This document shows positions 11,290-24,425 of a stretch of DNA of 64,000 nucleotides, in pieces. The notes beneath the pieces were generated by a model, which did not search any database, was not told the DNA's origin, and was given only the letters and a program-made list of their open reading frames with translations. Position numbers and translations under genes: made by a program. The stretch comes from Alligator mississippiensis (lineage: Eukaryota > Chordata > Crocodylia > Alligatoridae): NCBI RefSeq assembly GCF_030867095.1, contig NC_081832.1, positions 56,591,444-56,655,443 on the forward strand, read 5' to 3'. Positions within the stretch are counted from its first letter, which is position 1. Every line of letters starts with the position of its first letter.

Positions 11290-14200
11290 TGTGTGTTTTG
11301 ATATGGGCAAGATGGCCCCTGTTGTTCTGGTCATGGGCTCAGCGCATGGCAAGCTGGGACCTGTATCTGGGGAAAATATGTAAAGCCCTCTGGCTTCGTT
11401 GACCAGAGGAAGCAGCAGATGCTTCAGGCGGATTGTACTGTGGTTTTAAACTAGCTTCACTGGGGGAAGGGGCCACTTCGAGTGGAGAGGATGCTTCACC
11501 AGCACGCAGGGTGACAAGAGGAAGGGAAGTCCAGGTAAGCATCAACGTCCAGGGAGCAGGGGGCCACAACTGTCCTGGGAGTGGGAGGGAGGCATGTGCA
11601 CTCTCGGGAGGCCTCAGGTGCCTCTACACTAATGCTTGTAGTATGGGGTGTAAGCAGGAGGAACTGTGCCTCCTGATTGAGAGTAAGAACCCAGACTTAG
11701 TGGGGCTTACCGAAACCTGGTGGGACCCTACCTACGACTGGGCAGTGGGCATTCGGGGATACACCCTATATAGAAGAGACAGGACAGAGAGGAAAGGTGG
11801 GGGGGGGGTTGCGCTCTATGTCAAAGAGCACCTCACATCATCAAGGATTAGCTTCGGGTTAGAGGAGGGTTGGGCAGAGACACTATGGGTCAAACTACAA
11901 GGGGGGGGGTGAAAGGGACCTTATGGTGGGTGTCTACTACAGACCACCCAACCAGGGGGAAGAGCTAGACCAGGACTTCTCCAGTCAGCTTATGGAGGTG
12001 GTTAGATCAAGGGATATTATTGTCATTGGTGACCTAAACTACCCAGACATTTGCTGAGAGGAGCAGACAGCCAGGTCTGACCGCTCGCGAAGGTTCCTGG
12101 CTGTATTACAGGACCTTCACCTTATCCAGGAAGTGCACAGCCCCACTAGGGGTAACGCCTTGCTGGACCTGGTCCTGGCCATGGGGGATGACCCGGTGAG
12201 GGGACTGCAGGTCCTTGACCACCTGGGCAATAGCGATCATCACCTGCTGGATTTCATTATCCAACACAGGGCGTCTAGGGCTCACACCAAGGCTAAAGCC
12301 CTTGACTTCAGAAGGGCCAACTTCAATGAGCTTAGGAGACTAGTGGGGGAGGCACTAAGGGCCCAGAAGGTAGAGGAGATGGGAGTCCATGAGGGATGGT
12401 CGTACCTTAAGGGGGCAATCCTCCAGGCCCAAAGGATAACAGTCCCTGAGAGAAGCAAGTGGGGTAAGAGTGCTCAGAAACCCCCTTGGCTCAGCAAGGG
12501 CATACAGGAATGCCTGAAGAGTAAAACAGGGGCATACAACCAGTGGAAAGGAGGAGCTATCACCAAGGAGGAGTACTCCTCCTTGGCCCAGGAGTGTAGG
12601 AGGGCTATTAGGAAGGCCAAGGCAGAGATGGAACTCAGGAGAGTGTCCAGGATTAAGGACAACAAAAAGTCCTTTTTCAAGTACATTGAGAGCAAGAAGA
12701 GGGCACCAGGCAATGTAGGGCCCCTGCAAGAGACAAATGGTAATCTGGTGGCCATGCCAGACAAGAAAGCTGCGATTTTTAACAGTTTCTTTGCTTCTGT
12801 TTTCTTGAACAGGGACCGGGATATCCCACCTACCAGAGGTAAGGACAATCTTGGGGATGGCTCTATCAAGCGTTCAGTCAGTGCAGATGTAGTTAGAGAT
12901 CTTCTGGAAGGGCTAGACATTTTTAAATCTACAGGTCCAGATGCCCTCCACCCAAGGGTGTTGAGGGAGCTGGCAGGGGTCATCACGGAGCCCTTGGCCC
13001 AGCTGTATGAGCATTCATGGTCATCTGGCCAGGTGCCGGGGGATTGGTAACTGGCTAATGTGGTCCCAATTTTCAAGAAGGGGAGGAAGGAGGACCCAAG
13101 TAATTATAGGCCTGTAAGCCTCACCTCGGTGCTCAGGAAGATCTTGGAGAGAATCATCAAGGAGCACATCTGTGGGGGGCCTGCAGGGGAGATCATGCTG
13201 AGGGGCAATCAGCATGGGTTCATCAAAGGCAGGTCCTGCCAGACCAACCTGATTGCCTTTTACGACCAAGTACCTAAATCCTTGGATGATGGTGTCGCTG
13301 TGGACATAGTCTTTCTAGACTTTAAGAAGGCCTTTGACACTGTCTCTCACCCCATCCTCATCAATAAATTAAATGACTGCGGCATTGATGCCTGCACAGT
13401 TGGATGGGTAAAAAATTGGCTGATGGGGCGCACCCAGAGAGTAGTGGTGGACGGGTTGTACTCAACCTGGTGAGATGTGAGCAGTGGGGTACCCCAGGGC
13501 TTGGTCCTCAGGCCCGCTCTGTTTAACATCTTCATCAGCGACTTGGACGAGGGGGTGGAAAGCACACTGTCCAAGTTTGCTGATTACAGTAAGATGTGGG
13601 GTGAGGTGGACACACTTGAAGGGAGAGAGAGGCTGCAACTAGATTTAGACAGACTACAAAAGTGGGCACATGAGAATAGGATGGGGTTCAACGTAAACAA
13701 ATGCAGGGTGCTGCACCTTGGGAGAAGGAATCCACAGCATACATACAGGCTGGGGAGTTCCCCTCTTGAAAGCACAGAGGCAGAAAGGGATCTTGGAGTC
13801 ATTATTGACTCCAAGATGAACATGAGCTGCCAATGGCAGACCACAGCCAGCAAGGGCAGCCATACCTTGTCATGCATCCAAAGATGCATCTGAAGCCAGT
13901 CCAGAGAGGTGATACTCCCCCTCTTTGCGACTTTGGTCAGGCCGCAGTTGGAGTACTGCGTCCAACACTGGGTGCCGCACTTCAAAAGGGATGTGGCCAG
14001 CCTAGACAGGGTTCAGAGGAGGGCCATCCGCTTCATGAGAGTGCAGCAGGACAGGCCCTATGAGGAGAGACTGAGGGACCTGAACCTGTTCAGCCTCGGC
14101 AAGAGGAGGCTGAGGGGGGACCTGGTGGCTGACTACAAACTCATCAGGGGAGATCAATAGAAATAGGCAGAGCCCTTTTCTCCCCAGCACCACCTGGGGT

Positions 14201-14455
14201 GACAAGGAACAATGGTAATAAGCTGATGGAGAATAGGTTTAGGTTAGAGATCAGAAGGCAATATTTTACAGTTAGGGTGGCCAAAATCTGGAACCAACTT
14301 CCCAGGGAAGTGATCCTCGCCCCTACCTTGGACAAATTCAAGAGGAGGTTGGATGACCACCTGTCTGGCGTCTTGTGAACTCAACATTCATTCCTGCCTG
14401 TGGCAGGGGGTCAGGCTAGATGATCTGTTCAGGTCCCTCCTGATCCTAGCTACTT
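11290..14455 (+). mobile_element. CR1 LINE, near-complete ORF2 (endonuclease + RT), broken
   Basis: The longest CR1 in the window. The frame from about 11600 carries an AP-type endonuclease: LYTNACSM, LVGLTETWWDP, then GVYYRPPNQ and VIGDLNYPDI in another frame near 11920-12055, and GNSDHHLLDF near 12227. At 12133-13050 the linker ends in LDIFKSTGPDALHPRVLREL. The RT follows: NVVPIFKKGRKEDPSNYRPVSL at 13060, FLDFKKAFDTVSHPIL at 13310, GVPQG near 13485. The catalytic FADD appears as FADY near 13580. The carboxy end reaches about 14375, and the 3' UTR ends near 14455. In-frame stops or shifts lie at about 11911, 12056, 13048, 13471, 13891 and 14158, so it is inactive. The 5' boundary near 11290 is approximate. 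Confidence 0.92.
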
Positions 14456-17400
14456 TGAAACTAAGATTGGTTGGGAGAAAGACTAAAATGTGGCCCTCCT
14501 AGATTGGACAAGCCTTGGGTGATGTCACAGCAGGTATATTGGATAACTCACTAAGGTTCTAGGAGTCTTTCTTCTGGGGTTATTATTTATCTGCCTGCTG
14601 AGAGCTGCATAGCTACACTGGGAGCCAGAAAACCTCTTTCCCGGGGAGGGATGTCTCCCACACTCTTCGCTGGAGAGGCAAGCAAACACTATTTGAAGGG
14701 AAAGCCTCAGGTACAGGGCGAGAAAGTCTGTTTTGGAGTTTGAGGCTCCTATTTCCTCCCTCTTTCTTTTATTTTTTTTTCTTTAGTGGGTTAACACCAT
14801 GGGGGTTTTAATCCCTGAAGCAAACTGCCCAGAAATGGGGTCCTGGCAGTTACTGGCTACAGGGGCTGACCCCCTCTGTTTTGTAATTGTATCATCTCGG
14901 CATGGGGTATAGCTGAGACTGGGTATCCAGGCCACAGCCTTTTCTTCTGCTGTTTCAATAGCTGTGATGTTTCAGCCAAGCTGTGTGGCTGAAACCCCCC
15001 TGCTACCCCCAGCTTTATGTTCAGATCTCAGTGTAATATAGGCCTGGCCAGTTTTTGCTGCCCAGTTCAGGCCCAGTGAGGTAGGCCTGACCTCTCCTTT
15101 GAAGTTTTCTTCTTGCAGTTTCTGCCCAGCAGACCTGGGATTGGGACTAGGAATTAAGGGGTGTGGCATGCTGTCTGGAGCCACAGCTAACCCCTCAAGA
15201 CGACCACATGAAAGTGGGAATTGCCCTGCAGCATCACAGGGAGCAACAAGGAGGCCTTTGCAACACAGAAGGACCCATGCTGTCAAGTAGCTTCCCATGG
15301 CCCAGTGAAGCCAAGGAGCAGCTCAAAGGATTCTCCAGTGAAGCCTCTCCCTCCACCCCATTGCTAAAGAACAGTATATGGGTGCAAGCCCCTGGGTGAG
15401 CCTCAATTCCCAGACTGCCTGGGCATGTGTGAAGCCTTCTCATGAGGGAGCAATCTATGAACCATGCCTTATAGTTGGTAATGTTTTATTGTATGTGGTG
15501 GTTTTTTTGTTTGTTTCCTTTGCCTTTGTTTTTTTAATGATGTTTCCTCTGTGTTTACAGTGCTTGCAAGGAGGGGGGCTGGTTTATGCAGGACACCCTA
15601 GCAATTTATTTAGTGTTTCCCAGGTGGTCTGGGGAGGTGGGGCTCAAACCAACGTAAAATATATTTAGCCCCCAAAATTGACCCTGGCCTTTGTTGCTGC
15701 CAACCAGTGCCAGGAAAAAAAGGTTACATTTACAACACATCAAATTTATTTTAGGGGTCTATATTGCTGGATTACATTAATAGCAATTACATGTGTAATT
15801 TGAAGGCAGAATAATGGACCCCTACAAAGGAAAGAGAGAGCGCATGGAGTATTGTGAAGGGAACACATCCTATCTAGGGAGATTAAAAAGCCAAACAGAT
15901 TCATTGAAGAATGTCTTTAAGAACTGCACCAGGTTTAACTTTAAACATTTAGGACTGAAAATCCATGGATTATAGGGATAAAATCAGTCTTACCTTTAGC
16001 TGGGGTTAGTCTTCCTCTCAAGAAAGGAGGCCAGAAAGGAATTTGCAGTCACAGCTTAGCAGTAGCATTGTTATCATCTTCAAAATATCTGTTTTTTTCT
16101 TCTTAGCAACTTCATGAATCACAGGGACAGAAGAGTGAAAAAAGCTGTCGGGAAAGGTAAAATAGGTCAGTAAACTAGGCTTCTTTCTTATATATCTTTT
16201 CAAATTGCCATATAACGTGAACTTTTTGTGGACTAGTAGACAGCAAATTATCTTATTCACAAGCAAGCCAAAGGCTTGTGAAGAGGAACAAAGGTGTTAG
16301 GATTTGTGGTTTGTTTAAATGATTGCTTGTCTAATGTCTATTTTTGATGGAACTCAAGTAGCAATAGGGATCCATATTTAGACTGAAAAAAAAATCTATA
16401 ATCAGTGACTAATCTTGCACACTGACGCACTGTGATATCTGCACCAGATGTTTATTATGTTAACAATCCATCATGTGCTGTTCTCTCTCCTTAAACATCT
16501 GTTCTAAACAATATAAAAATAATAGCAATATTAAATTTATGCAATATTGGTATGTTTATATAACCAGTCCTCATGAAGTTATCTATATTGGCAAAATGCC
16601 TTGACTTGACCCTTGTAATAGCAAACTGCAAAAGCATATTTAGGTGACTAATTTCTGCCACTCCATTTTAATTAATCTATATATTTGAATTTGGTCTACT
16701 GAACAAATGATCCTGAAAGCCCCATATCATGTTTCTTTCTTACTCTAGAGTGATGTGCTAGAATGTCATCCTCAGAGTGTTTTTCATAGCAAAGAACATA
16801 GCAGGCACAAATTCCTGTTCCTTCCACTGACTCAGGGCATCTGCCAAGCAAAGCCACTTACCACTGTGAGGCTGGAGATTGAAAATATTTGCCAGCCCAA
16901 GTCAGTTTAATTATGCTTAAACAAAAATCTCTGCTGTGAAGGAGTTCTAATTTCAGAGAGAGGATTATCACATGTAACCCAATTAACAATAATGAAAATG
17001 CATGAAAATTAGTAGAGGAAGAAATATTTTTATCTAGATCCTATGTCAGTATGAAAATTGAAAGGGAGAGATTTAAAAAAAAAAAACTGATTTAAAGCTA
17101 TAATTCGAATGTAGAATCTATTGTTAAAATGTTGGGTTTAAGTATAAAACTATATTTGAAAGGGTGTTTTCTGTCCACTTGGTCTCCTACAAATCACCTA
17201 TATCCATGGTACAAATCAGTGTCTGAATTGTTCTTTAGGAATGTTAGTAGATTATCCCTAAGGATCTTAAGGGAAACTTATTAGAAAGGAAAAATGTTAC
17301 ATCTTACAAATGAATGATATTGTAATATAATATTTTACTAGATAATCTTATTATTAGTGATGGGTAGAGATATAGATATGTGAAAAACTGAAAACTGGAT

Positions 17401-18054
17401 TCACTTTGAGGAAGTGACATGCTAGTTTGACACATTGCCATTAGGAGACACATTTTTTCTTCAGGGTATTCCAAACAGCATGGGGGGAAACAAGGAAAAG
17501 AAATGCAAAGGTAAAGCAGGACTGTCAGTCATAACATTTATCAATGTAATTATACTTAGAAAAATCTAGCAAGCTGTTGCTAGCAGGGTACAGACATATT
17601 TAAAAAATATTCTGCTGATAGCCTGGCTACATATGAGTAATAAAAAAGGTTGATGAACTAAGGAATTCAACTGAAATTTCACTTATGCATCCATTTAGCA
17701 AATTTACAAACTTTGAATGACAAAACCATCTGCTAATGCATTGAATGCATTATCTTAATAATGAAACCATCCAGATATTCTGGTGTTACAGACCTGCCTT
17801 ATTCAGTTGGAAGCAGTGTAGATTTAATGTTATGCTGTAACCACTGGATGATACTCTTTCAGTCTTGTTCTTATACTGCCCTATTTAACACAGGAATCAA
17901 TCCCCACAATGCTCTCTCAAGATGTTCAAGATTAGCAATTGAGGCACAGAGAGGTGAACGTGTCTTGCATGAGACAGTGATAAGCCCTGAGCCCAAGGTT
18001 CATAGGACCAAGAACGGTGCCATAGCCACACGGTCATCCTTCCTATGACTAACT
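14456..18054. other. non-coding DNA, partly GC-rich then AT-rich
   Basis: From 14470 to about 15700 the sequence is moderately GC-rich. It could be remains of an unrecognised repeat into which the CR1 inserted, but I found no paired ends. From 15720 to 18050 it is AT-rich. The stretch 16870-17020 looks like candidate regulatory DNA. No exon was recognised. Confidence 0.45.
17930..18000 (+). repeat. MIR/CORE-SINE-like fragment
   Basis: The wording TTGAGGCACAGAGAGGTGAA followed by a decayed CTTGC and AGCCC is close to the part of MIR-type CORE-SINEs usually read as GAGGCACAGAGAGGTTAAGTGACTTGCCC. Only about 70 bases match, so this is an old fragment and could be a chance resemblance. Confidence 0.4.
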
Positions 18055-18310
18055 GGGTACATCTACACATTCATTAATGCACTGTAGTTACAGCATATTA
18101 GGTTTAGCACTTGGTTAAATAAATACTAAATCAATATGCAGCAACCCACGCTACTGTGCAGTAACACTGGCACATGAGTTTTTAGTGATGCTTACTGCAC
18201 AGTACCCGAATACTACTGTGTAGTAACGTATTAGCACAGTTTTTGCCTGGCGCACTACTGCACAGTGTTATTAGGCTACTGTGCAGGTAGTGTCTTGTGT
18301 AGACATACCC
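18055..18310. mobile_element. MITE, Chompy-like, 256 bp
   Basis: Terminal inverted repeats read GGGTACATCTACACA at the left and TGTGTAGACATACCC at the right. The interior is a run of short ACTGTGCAGTA-type inverted motifs (for example near 18150, 18193, 18215 and 18258). This gives many small hairpins and is shared with the 254-bp element at 62927. The flanking triplets are ACT and GCT, so the 3-bp duplication is degraded. The element is non-coding; a PIF/Harbinger-type source is inferred from the 3-bp duplications of related copies. Confidence 0.75.
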
Positions 18311-21150
18311 GCTGTGACCAACTGGAATATTAATTGGAACTTGGACTTGCAGTACTTTATTAAGATATTGTCAATGAAGGATATTCTCACTAGTTTTTAA
18401 TGTATTTTCATTCCATGTAATATATATCTTTGAATCTTGAGTAGATTGTTTTTCTTCCTTTAACCGTTTTTTTTCCATTTCCCATTTGGCAGCTTTGCTT
18501 TTTCACACATTTTCAGTGGAATTGAAATACATTGAGGGTTTTCTTAACATTATCCCAAAAGCTTTAATTTATGTAATGTCTTAGATTTTATCCAAGTCTT
18601 ATCAGTGCTGTTAGCATGTTAGTTCACTAAGGTAGCGGGAGCGCATTATTGCTCCCCATGTTACAAAGAAGAGAACTGCATTATATTAAGAATTAGGTCT
18701 CCTGGCTTTATTTGCCTCTAGGACCCCTGTTTTTATTTTCCTTTCCATAGTAAAAGTTCTGTTGACTTCAGAATGGATGTCCGTGGAGATGCTTGTTTTC
18801 AGTACAGGGAAAAAATATCCCTCACCTTGTTCCTTGTACTACATATTGCAATTCCACTCCACGCTAAATCCTGACAAACTCAACTCAGACAAAGCTCCCT
18901 CTGAAGTCAGGCATGAAACGCTTGTGGAAAATTAACAGACTCTTTGTGATGGTGACAGTCTCCCAGTAACGGGTTGATGGGAAGCTAACCTTCTTTCTTT
19001 CCACTTATATCCAGTAACCTCAGAAGTCAGGCCCTGGTCCTGAAATGGGGAACCTGAATGGAGTTCTGCATCTAGGTAGCATTCCATAACATTCATACAG
19101 AGCCAAGGATCTGCTTATGTGGATCAGTTATTGGTTTAAGGCCTAAACATTTGCTTTCAGTGTTTCACGTGGTTTCTCTGCTGAAGTAAGTACAAGCTAG
19201 TACAGCTTATGGCTATAATGTATATTTAGCTTGCTTTATTAAAACATTGAATACAACAAACACTGGCAATGAAAATTACATGCTCTTTATAAACATTTTT
19301 ATTTTAAACTAGTTTTTGCACTGGGATGCTGTAGCAGCAGCTACAACATAATCAGCCTGGTAATAGGAGAAGAGAGTCATTTCTTACAATGATCTTAGAG
19401 CCCTTTGTTAATGTCAAGGATAATTTGGGCTGACTGATTTGATTGCTGCTCTTTTCCTGCAAGAGGTCTCAATAAATGAAACTGCTTGCCTGGATAATTT
19501 AGGCTTATATGATTGCCAGCAAGCTAATGATGCAAACACAGCTGAAATAAAAAAAATCACTTTATACTGAAGGTTTAAAAAAAAAACAGTAAAAAGCTCT
19601 TAAACACCTGCTGTATGGACTGTATCAGACAAGTGAAGAGTCATCTGCTGATCCCCAGAAGGGAAGTGGTTTATGAGATATGCTTCAGCCAATCACTTTG
19701 CTTGATTAGCAAAACATCACATTGTACTGTTGCAGAAAGGATACATTTTGAGCAAAATACTAATATTTAATACTATTTAATACTATGTCCTATTTCATGG
19801 AAATATTTAATATATTTAAATATTTACTACTATTTCCTATTAACATGGATGGTTTTTTTAAAGTTGGGTATTATTTCTTCTTGGTAGAAACAAAAAGCAA
19901 ACAAACAACACACAAATCAAAACCAAACAAAAACAAAAAACTTCCTAGGTACTTAATATAATACTCACCAGTGTCTCACTAAAGATTAAAGTAATGGCTT
20001 CTTCACTGGGAAGACATATTTATGTATGTGTAGCAGCAGTCTTCTTCCCAGCGAAATTATTTATGGGATGATAGTGTGATCATCATACACATACTGATAT
20101 ATAATGCATACAATTCTAGCTGGAAATTTTTGCAGGAAAAAAAAAGAAACAAACAACCCAGGGCATTAAAACTATTTCTCAACTATGGTACCTGATTATA
20201 CCAATGGCCTTGGGAGAAAAGTCTTGCTATTATACTGGGCTCCTAAAATTCTGTAGAGACTAAATCATCATTTCATTCTAGGTCAGGCTGTTCCATACTT
20301 GTCATTTCTTTTTGATTTCTTGTCATTATTTTTACATTTTTTCCCAGAGTAGTCCAGCTGAGTTTGCCAACCATAAACAAGTTTTCAGATTTTCTGGGTT
20401 CAAAGCAAAATCATTTACAAAAAATTGTCTTTGTCAACAGTCTGTAATCAATTTTTTTCAAGTATTTCTGAATGAAGATTGAGTTCTAATGAGGACTATA
20501 TCTCATTAGGAATAGAAATATTGTATCATTAGGAACTGGGGAAGTTAGAGAAAGATCAACTACATTAATCTACCTTTAGCTAATTACAGTGGTCTTCAAA
20601 TAAAATACTAGCCTTCTGGACTAATCAAACAATGTCTTTTATACTCTTTATTGTGCTTCATCTTATTTTAATCTTATTTCAGTGCCAGCAGTTATTGTCA
20701 AATCTTACAGTACTGCACATCATAATGGACTATACTTATTCCTGGTATAACTCCAGGGCAAGTGGAGTTATGTCAGGTATTAATTTGATAGAGTCCCAGG
20801 TAATAACATGGCATTTATTTAAAGGAAGCAGAAAAATTAATTGATACCTCTCTTCTCTATGCCATGAATCCATGCATGTAAGATTCATGTAAGAAATGGG
20901 TGTTTTTTCTAGGTGTCCAAATGTACAATCGGTATGATCCACAGCAGTTCTATTGCATATAATATAAGCAGAGTCTTGGAATCATATTCCACCAAAAGGG
21001 AAGTAAAATAATAAATCATGTTATTGGGGTTTGCTTTAAATTGCCTTTCTTTTGACACTTAAAATTTTAGAAGTATGTAATATAATTTTGTATAAACAAC
21101 TGATAAACTCAACAAGCATTAACTGGAAATGTAACTGGGAATAATTGGAA
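18311..21150. other. AT-rich, apparently single-copy DNA
   Basis: No transposon ends and no convincing coding frame. The stretch 19250-19560 is notable: it lacks repeats and contains many homeodomain- and octamer-like words, for example GCTAATGATGCAAACACAGC. It is a candidate conserved non-coding element, which I cannot test without alignment. Confidence 0.45.
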
Positions 21151-21321
21151 ATGTAATCATTAGGGATCTGAGTTTTCGATTCACTATGGAAAAACACAGT
21201 AAAACCAGGATTTTCTTATTTTAAGGAGAAAACCCCCAATTTTCTTGGTTTAGGGAGAAAAATGCAGGAAACAGTGGGTTTCCTCTTGCAGGCCGGTGGG
21301 AGTGAGCAGGTCAGTTGGGAG

Positions 21322-21545
21322 GGGGGACATCAGGAGGCACTATTTCACTGTCAGGGTGGTTAGGATATGGAACCAACTTCCAAGAGAAGTGGTGCTGGCT
21401 CCTACCCTGGGGGTCTTTAAGAGGAGGCTGGATGAACACTTCGCCAGGGTCATTTGACCCCAGTACTCTTTCCTGCCATGGTAGGAGGTTGGACTTGATG
21501 ATCTGTTCAGGTCCCTTCCTACCCTACCAGCTATGAAACTATCAT
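21322..21545 (+). mobile_element. CR1 LINE 3' end fragment
   Basis: Only the ORF2 carboxy end and 3' UTR of a CR1 are present. The coding remnant reads FTVRVVRIWNQLPRE-like residues, then KRRLDEHFARVI, followed by the standard tail (CTTTCCTGCCATGG, then GGACTTGATGATCTGTTCAG). It lies inside the inverted-repeat element at 21163-22903, so it either inserted there later or was carried by that element. Confidence 0.88.
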
Positions 21546-21956
21546 ATGCATGTGCACACGTACACATGCACATGGCTGCCTAGCAGCCTGGAGAGCAGCT
21601 CCTGCAGGTAAGTCGGGGGGAAGGAGGGGATTGAGGCCCCTATAGTGAGGGAGGGAGTTGGTCAGGGCTGGGGCTGCTGCCTAGTCAGGCTGGTGCATGG
21701 GGCTTGGGGCCCAAGGACCAGGGCCATGTGTGGCTGCAGGGTACAGGTGGGGAGTGGGATGGAGCTGTGGGCAGCTTGTCCAGTGGGTGACAGGGGGCTG
21801 GTTCCCCACCACTGCATGCACTCATGGGGATGGGGGGCATGTGTCTCCTGGATTTGTGTGCAGGGCAGAGGCAGGTTTAGGCTGCCTGCTACAGGTTCCC
21901 CACCCTGCTGCACTCCCCCTGGGGCCTCTGAGACCCAGTAGGTGGGGCCCATCATG

Positions 21957-21999
21957 GCAGGGCAGGGCAGGGCAGGGCAGGGCAGAGCAGGGCAGGGAA
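21957..21999 (+). repeat. GGCAG pentanucleotide array
   Basis: About eight copies of GGCAG with one AGCAG variant. It lies in the GC-rich interior of the element at 21163-22903. Confidence 0.9.
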
Positions 22000-22774
22000 G
22001 CCTGGTACTACCACTGCAAGCCCCATGCTGCCATGGTGCAGTGCCCCTTGCTGTCTCAGCAGCATTGGGGGTGGCAGCACAGAGTTCTGCCCCTCACTGC
22101 TGCTGGGTGGGTAGGAGGTGCTTTACCATGGCGGTGTGGGGTTCTCAGTGGCAGCATGACCCTCCTCACCTGGGCCTGCTCTGCTCTGCCATGCCAGGTC
22201 CCACCCACTGGTCCATGGAGGCCCTGGAAGGAATGCAGTGGGGCAGGGAGCCTCGAGCCCACAGTGGGAAACTTGCATCCTCCCCACCATGGGCTCTGCT
22301 GTGGCTGCACCACCTATGGGGGAAGGGAAGCTGGGCTTCATGCTCTGCTCTGCCATAGCAGATGCTACCTCCCACAGGTAGCAACCAGGGCTTGGACACT
22401 GCTGCAGGAGGCTGCAGACCCAGATCCCTGGCCCCACAGCCCTGGCAGCTGGGGCTGCCTCTGGCAGGGGAGTGAGGGGCACCAGCAGGGCTGGGGGCTG
22501 TGCATCAGGAGTGAGGAGCAGGGCATGGGCACGGCACCAGCATATCAGGGCTGTTCAGTGCCACAAAGCAATGGTGGGCACAGCTGCAGGTAGACCTACA
22601 TCCTGGTGAATGAAGAGGGCAAGGGGAATTCCATGATAAAAAACCCAAAATCAAATACCAATATGTATAGGTATTTAGAATTTATTTAAATAAAAGTGAT
22701 TGAGGCACTGGTAGGCTTCCAAATTGCTTTAAAATTGTAAATATATCAATAAAACATTGTGTTCAACTGATACA

Positions 22775-22825
22775 TGCACACACACACACACACACGCACG
22801 CACGCACACACACACATACATATAG
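22775..22825 (+). repeat. CA/GCAC microsatellite
   Basis: A CA dinucleotide array interrupted by CGCA variants, followed by CATACATATA. This is a likely length-polymorphic locus. Confidence 0.95.
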
Positions 22826-22915
22826 TGGTATTTCATGTTAATCATGGATTTGGGGGGTTTTAGTGAGAGAATTTGTGATTTTTAAACAGAAAACCAGGAT
22901 CTCATGTAATCATTA

Positions 22916-23198
22916 ATGGTAGATCAAGTAAATAGCATGGAAAGGGATTTTCTCAATATAACAGGACATCAGTATGGAAAAAAAACCTCATATAATTCTG
23001 ACTTATTTGACTTGGGCATGAGGCTTGGTATGAGTCAGGAAAGAAAGTTAGTGGCTTAGAGACAGCATTCAATGTAGTAATTGAGGCACTGTCTTGTTTA
23101 AGTACTGCGTTTTTGCAGTAGAGTGAAATTCAAGAAGATGGTATTACTTTTTCTATCTCCAGTGGATATTTCTAAAAAGTTTCACTCAAACTCACAAG
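22916..23198. other. non-coding DNA
   Basis: AT-rich sequence between two transposons. No feature was recognised. Confidence 0.4.
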
Positions 23199-23486
23199 GC
23201 TGTTCCGACATGCGATTAATCATGTCTGCTGGAGTATGGTGATTACAGCCTTCCAGTAGACTCCAGTTTCACGTGAATCAGCATCACCACACTGAGAAAT
23301 GGCAGCGAGGGTGCTGTAACTAAAGCTGGTTTGATGAGCTTTAGTTAAAGCACCCCTGCCTGCCATTTTTCACTATGGGGACGCAAATACATGTGACACT
23401 CTGGGTGCTTTAATTAGAGTGGCTTTCGGAGCCGCTCTAATTGGAGCACCCTACACCCACCCTCCTAGAGCATGTGTATAAACACC
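23199..23486. mobile_element. MITE of the ~337-bp family, degraded
   Basis: The interior and right half (GCATGTGTATAAACACC end) match the elements at 28303 and 59199: ATTAATC and TCTGCTGGAGT-type words, then TTTTCACTATGGGGACGC and an inverted TTAATTAGAGTGGCT/AGCCGCTCTAATTGG pair. The left terminus (GGCTGTTCCGACATGC) is diverged and no target duplication is evident, so the ends are approximate. Confidence 0.6.
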
Positions 23487-24425
23487 TGTTGAGTCCAGTG
23501 ATCTTCTAAAGTTTCAACTACTTATCCACAGCCTTGTGTATCTGAATTTAATATGAGCACTTCAATGCAACAATATTACAATAATAAATTATACTAATCA
23601 TATGAGCATATGGGTAGACAAAACAGTGATACCACCTTAAGGAGTGTATTATCAAATTTCAAGCTGATCCATTGTAATTGCTTGCTATGTCCCTTCTACC
23701 CTTCAGTAAATTGTAGCTAAATTAACAACTGCAGTAATTTAGCAGATGTTTCATTCTGGGGTAAGTTGCCACTTACTTTGGGATATGAGCAGACACATGA
23801 AGCACTAACAACAGATCAGCTGACATGTGCTCATAAGTAGTTAGAACCCCTTTTCTTTTTAAATCTGTGTAATTGTTTCATTTCTTTAAAGCCTTTGTCA
23901 ACACAACATGTAAATCATCCTGAATATTATGTATGAAACAGCTTGAGTTTGCATAAATCCTTACATTTTAAACATTTTTTCTAGTATTGTATCATTTTGC
24001 AGCATACCTCTTACAGACGAACATATTCATTTGACTGGTGGCATATTAGTTTTAGGCTCAAAACTGGTTATGCTGTCTTATCCCTAAGGTCTTCTTTATG
24101 ATTTTCTTCTATATAAAAGAGAGAACAGAGTTTTTTGTATGTCGTATCATACTTTCCACTTTAGGATACAGAAAAGATTAACCAAAGAATAAATCTTGCT
24201 GTATTTTTTCAAAAGAATTTTCTGATAGAAAGTGACAAAGTATTTCCTATCAAAGATTTTGTGTGAAGAAACCTCATTCATGACAGCTTGACGTTGTTCC
24301 ATGCCCAAACAGCAGCAAAAGTCACATTGTCTTCAGTAGAATAGGACTGGATCTACTACACAGGCCATGTTGTTCAGAAATTGGTTGGAGACAAAGGATA
24401 GAGGTATGCTTCATTCAGTGTCTTA
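23487..24425. other. AT-rich non-coding DNA
   Basis: No gene and no transposon boundary recognised across about 940 bases. Confidence 0.45.

Larger units (their letters stand above)
21163..22903. mobile_element. terminal-inverted-repeat element with GC-rich interior
   Basis: The left end reads GGGATCTGAGTTTTC and the complement of the right end reads GAGATCCTGGTTTTC, so the ends are inverted repeats. The 12-mer ATGTAATCATTA flanks both sides (21151-21162 and 22904-22915), a convincing insertion scar. Inside lie a CR1 tail (21322-21545), about 1 kb of GC-rich sequence with a GGCAG array at 21957-21999, and a CA microsatellite at 22775-22825. Overlapping open frames at 21697-22593 (plus) and 22123-22482 (minus) show no domain and fit GC-rich non-coding DNA. 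A third end of this family is at 57508. The superfamily is unknown. Confidence 0.7.

Noticed and set aside
21697-22593. 298-codon open frame on the plus strand
   Set aside because: It crosses a GGCAG array and GC-rich repeat interior; long frames are expected there by composition.
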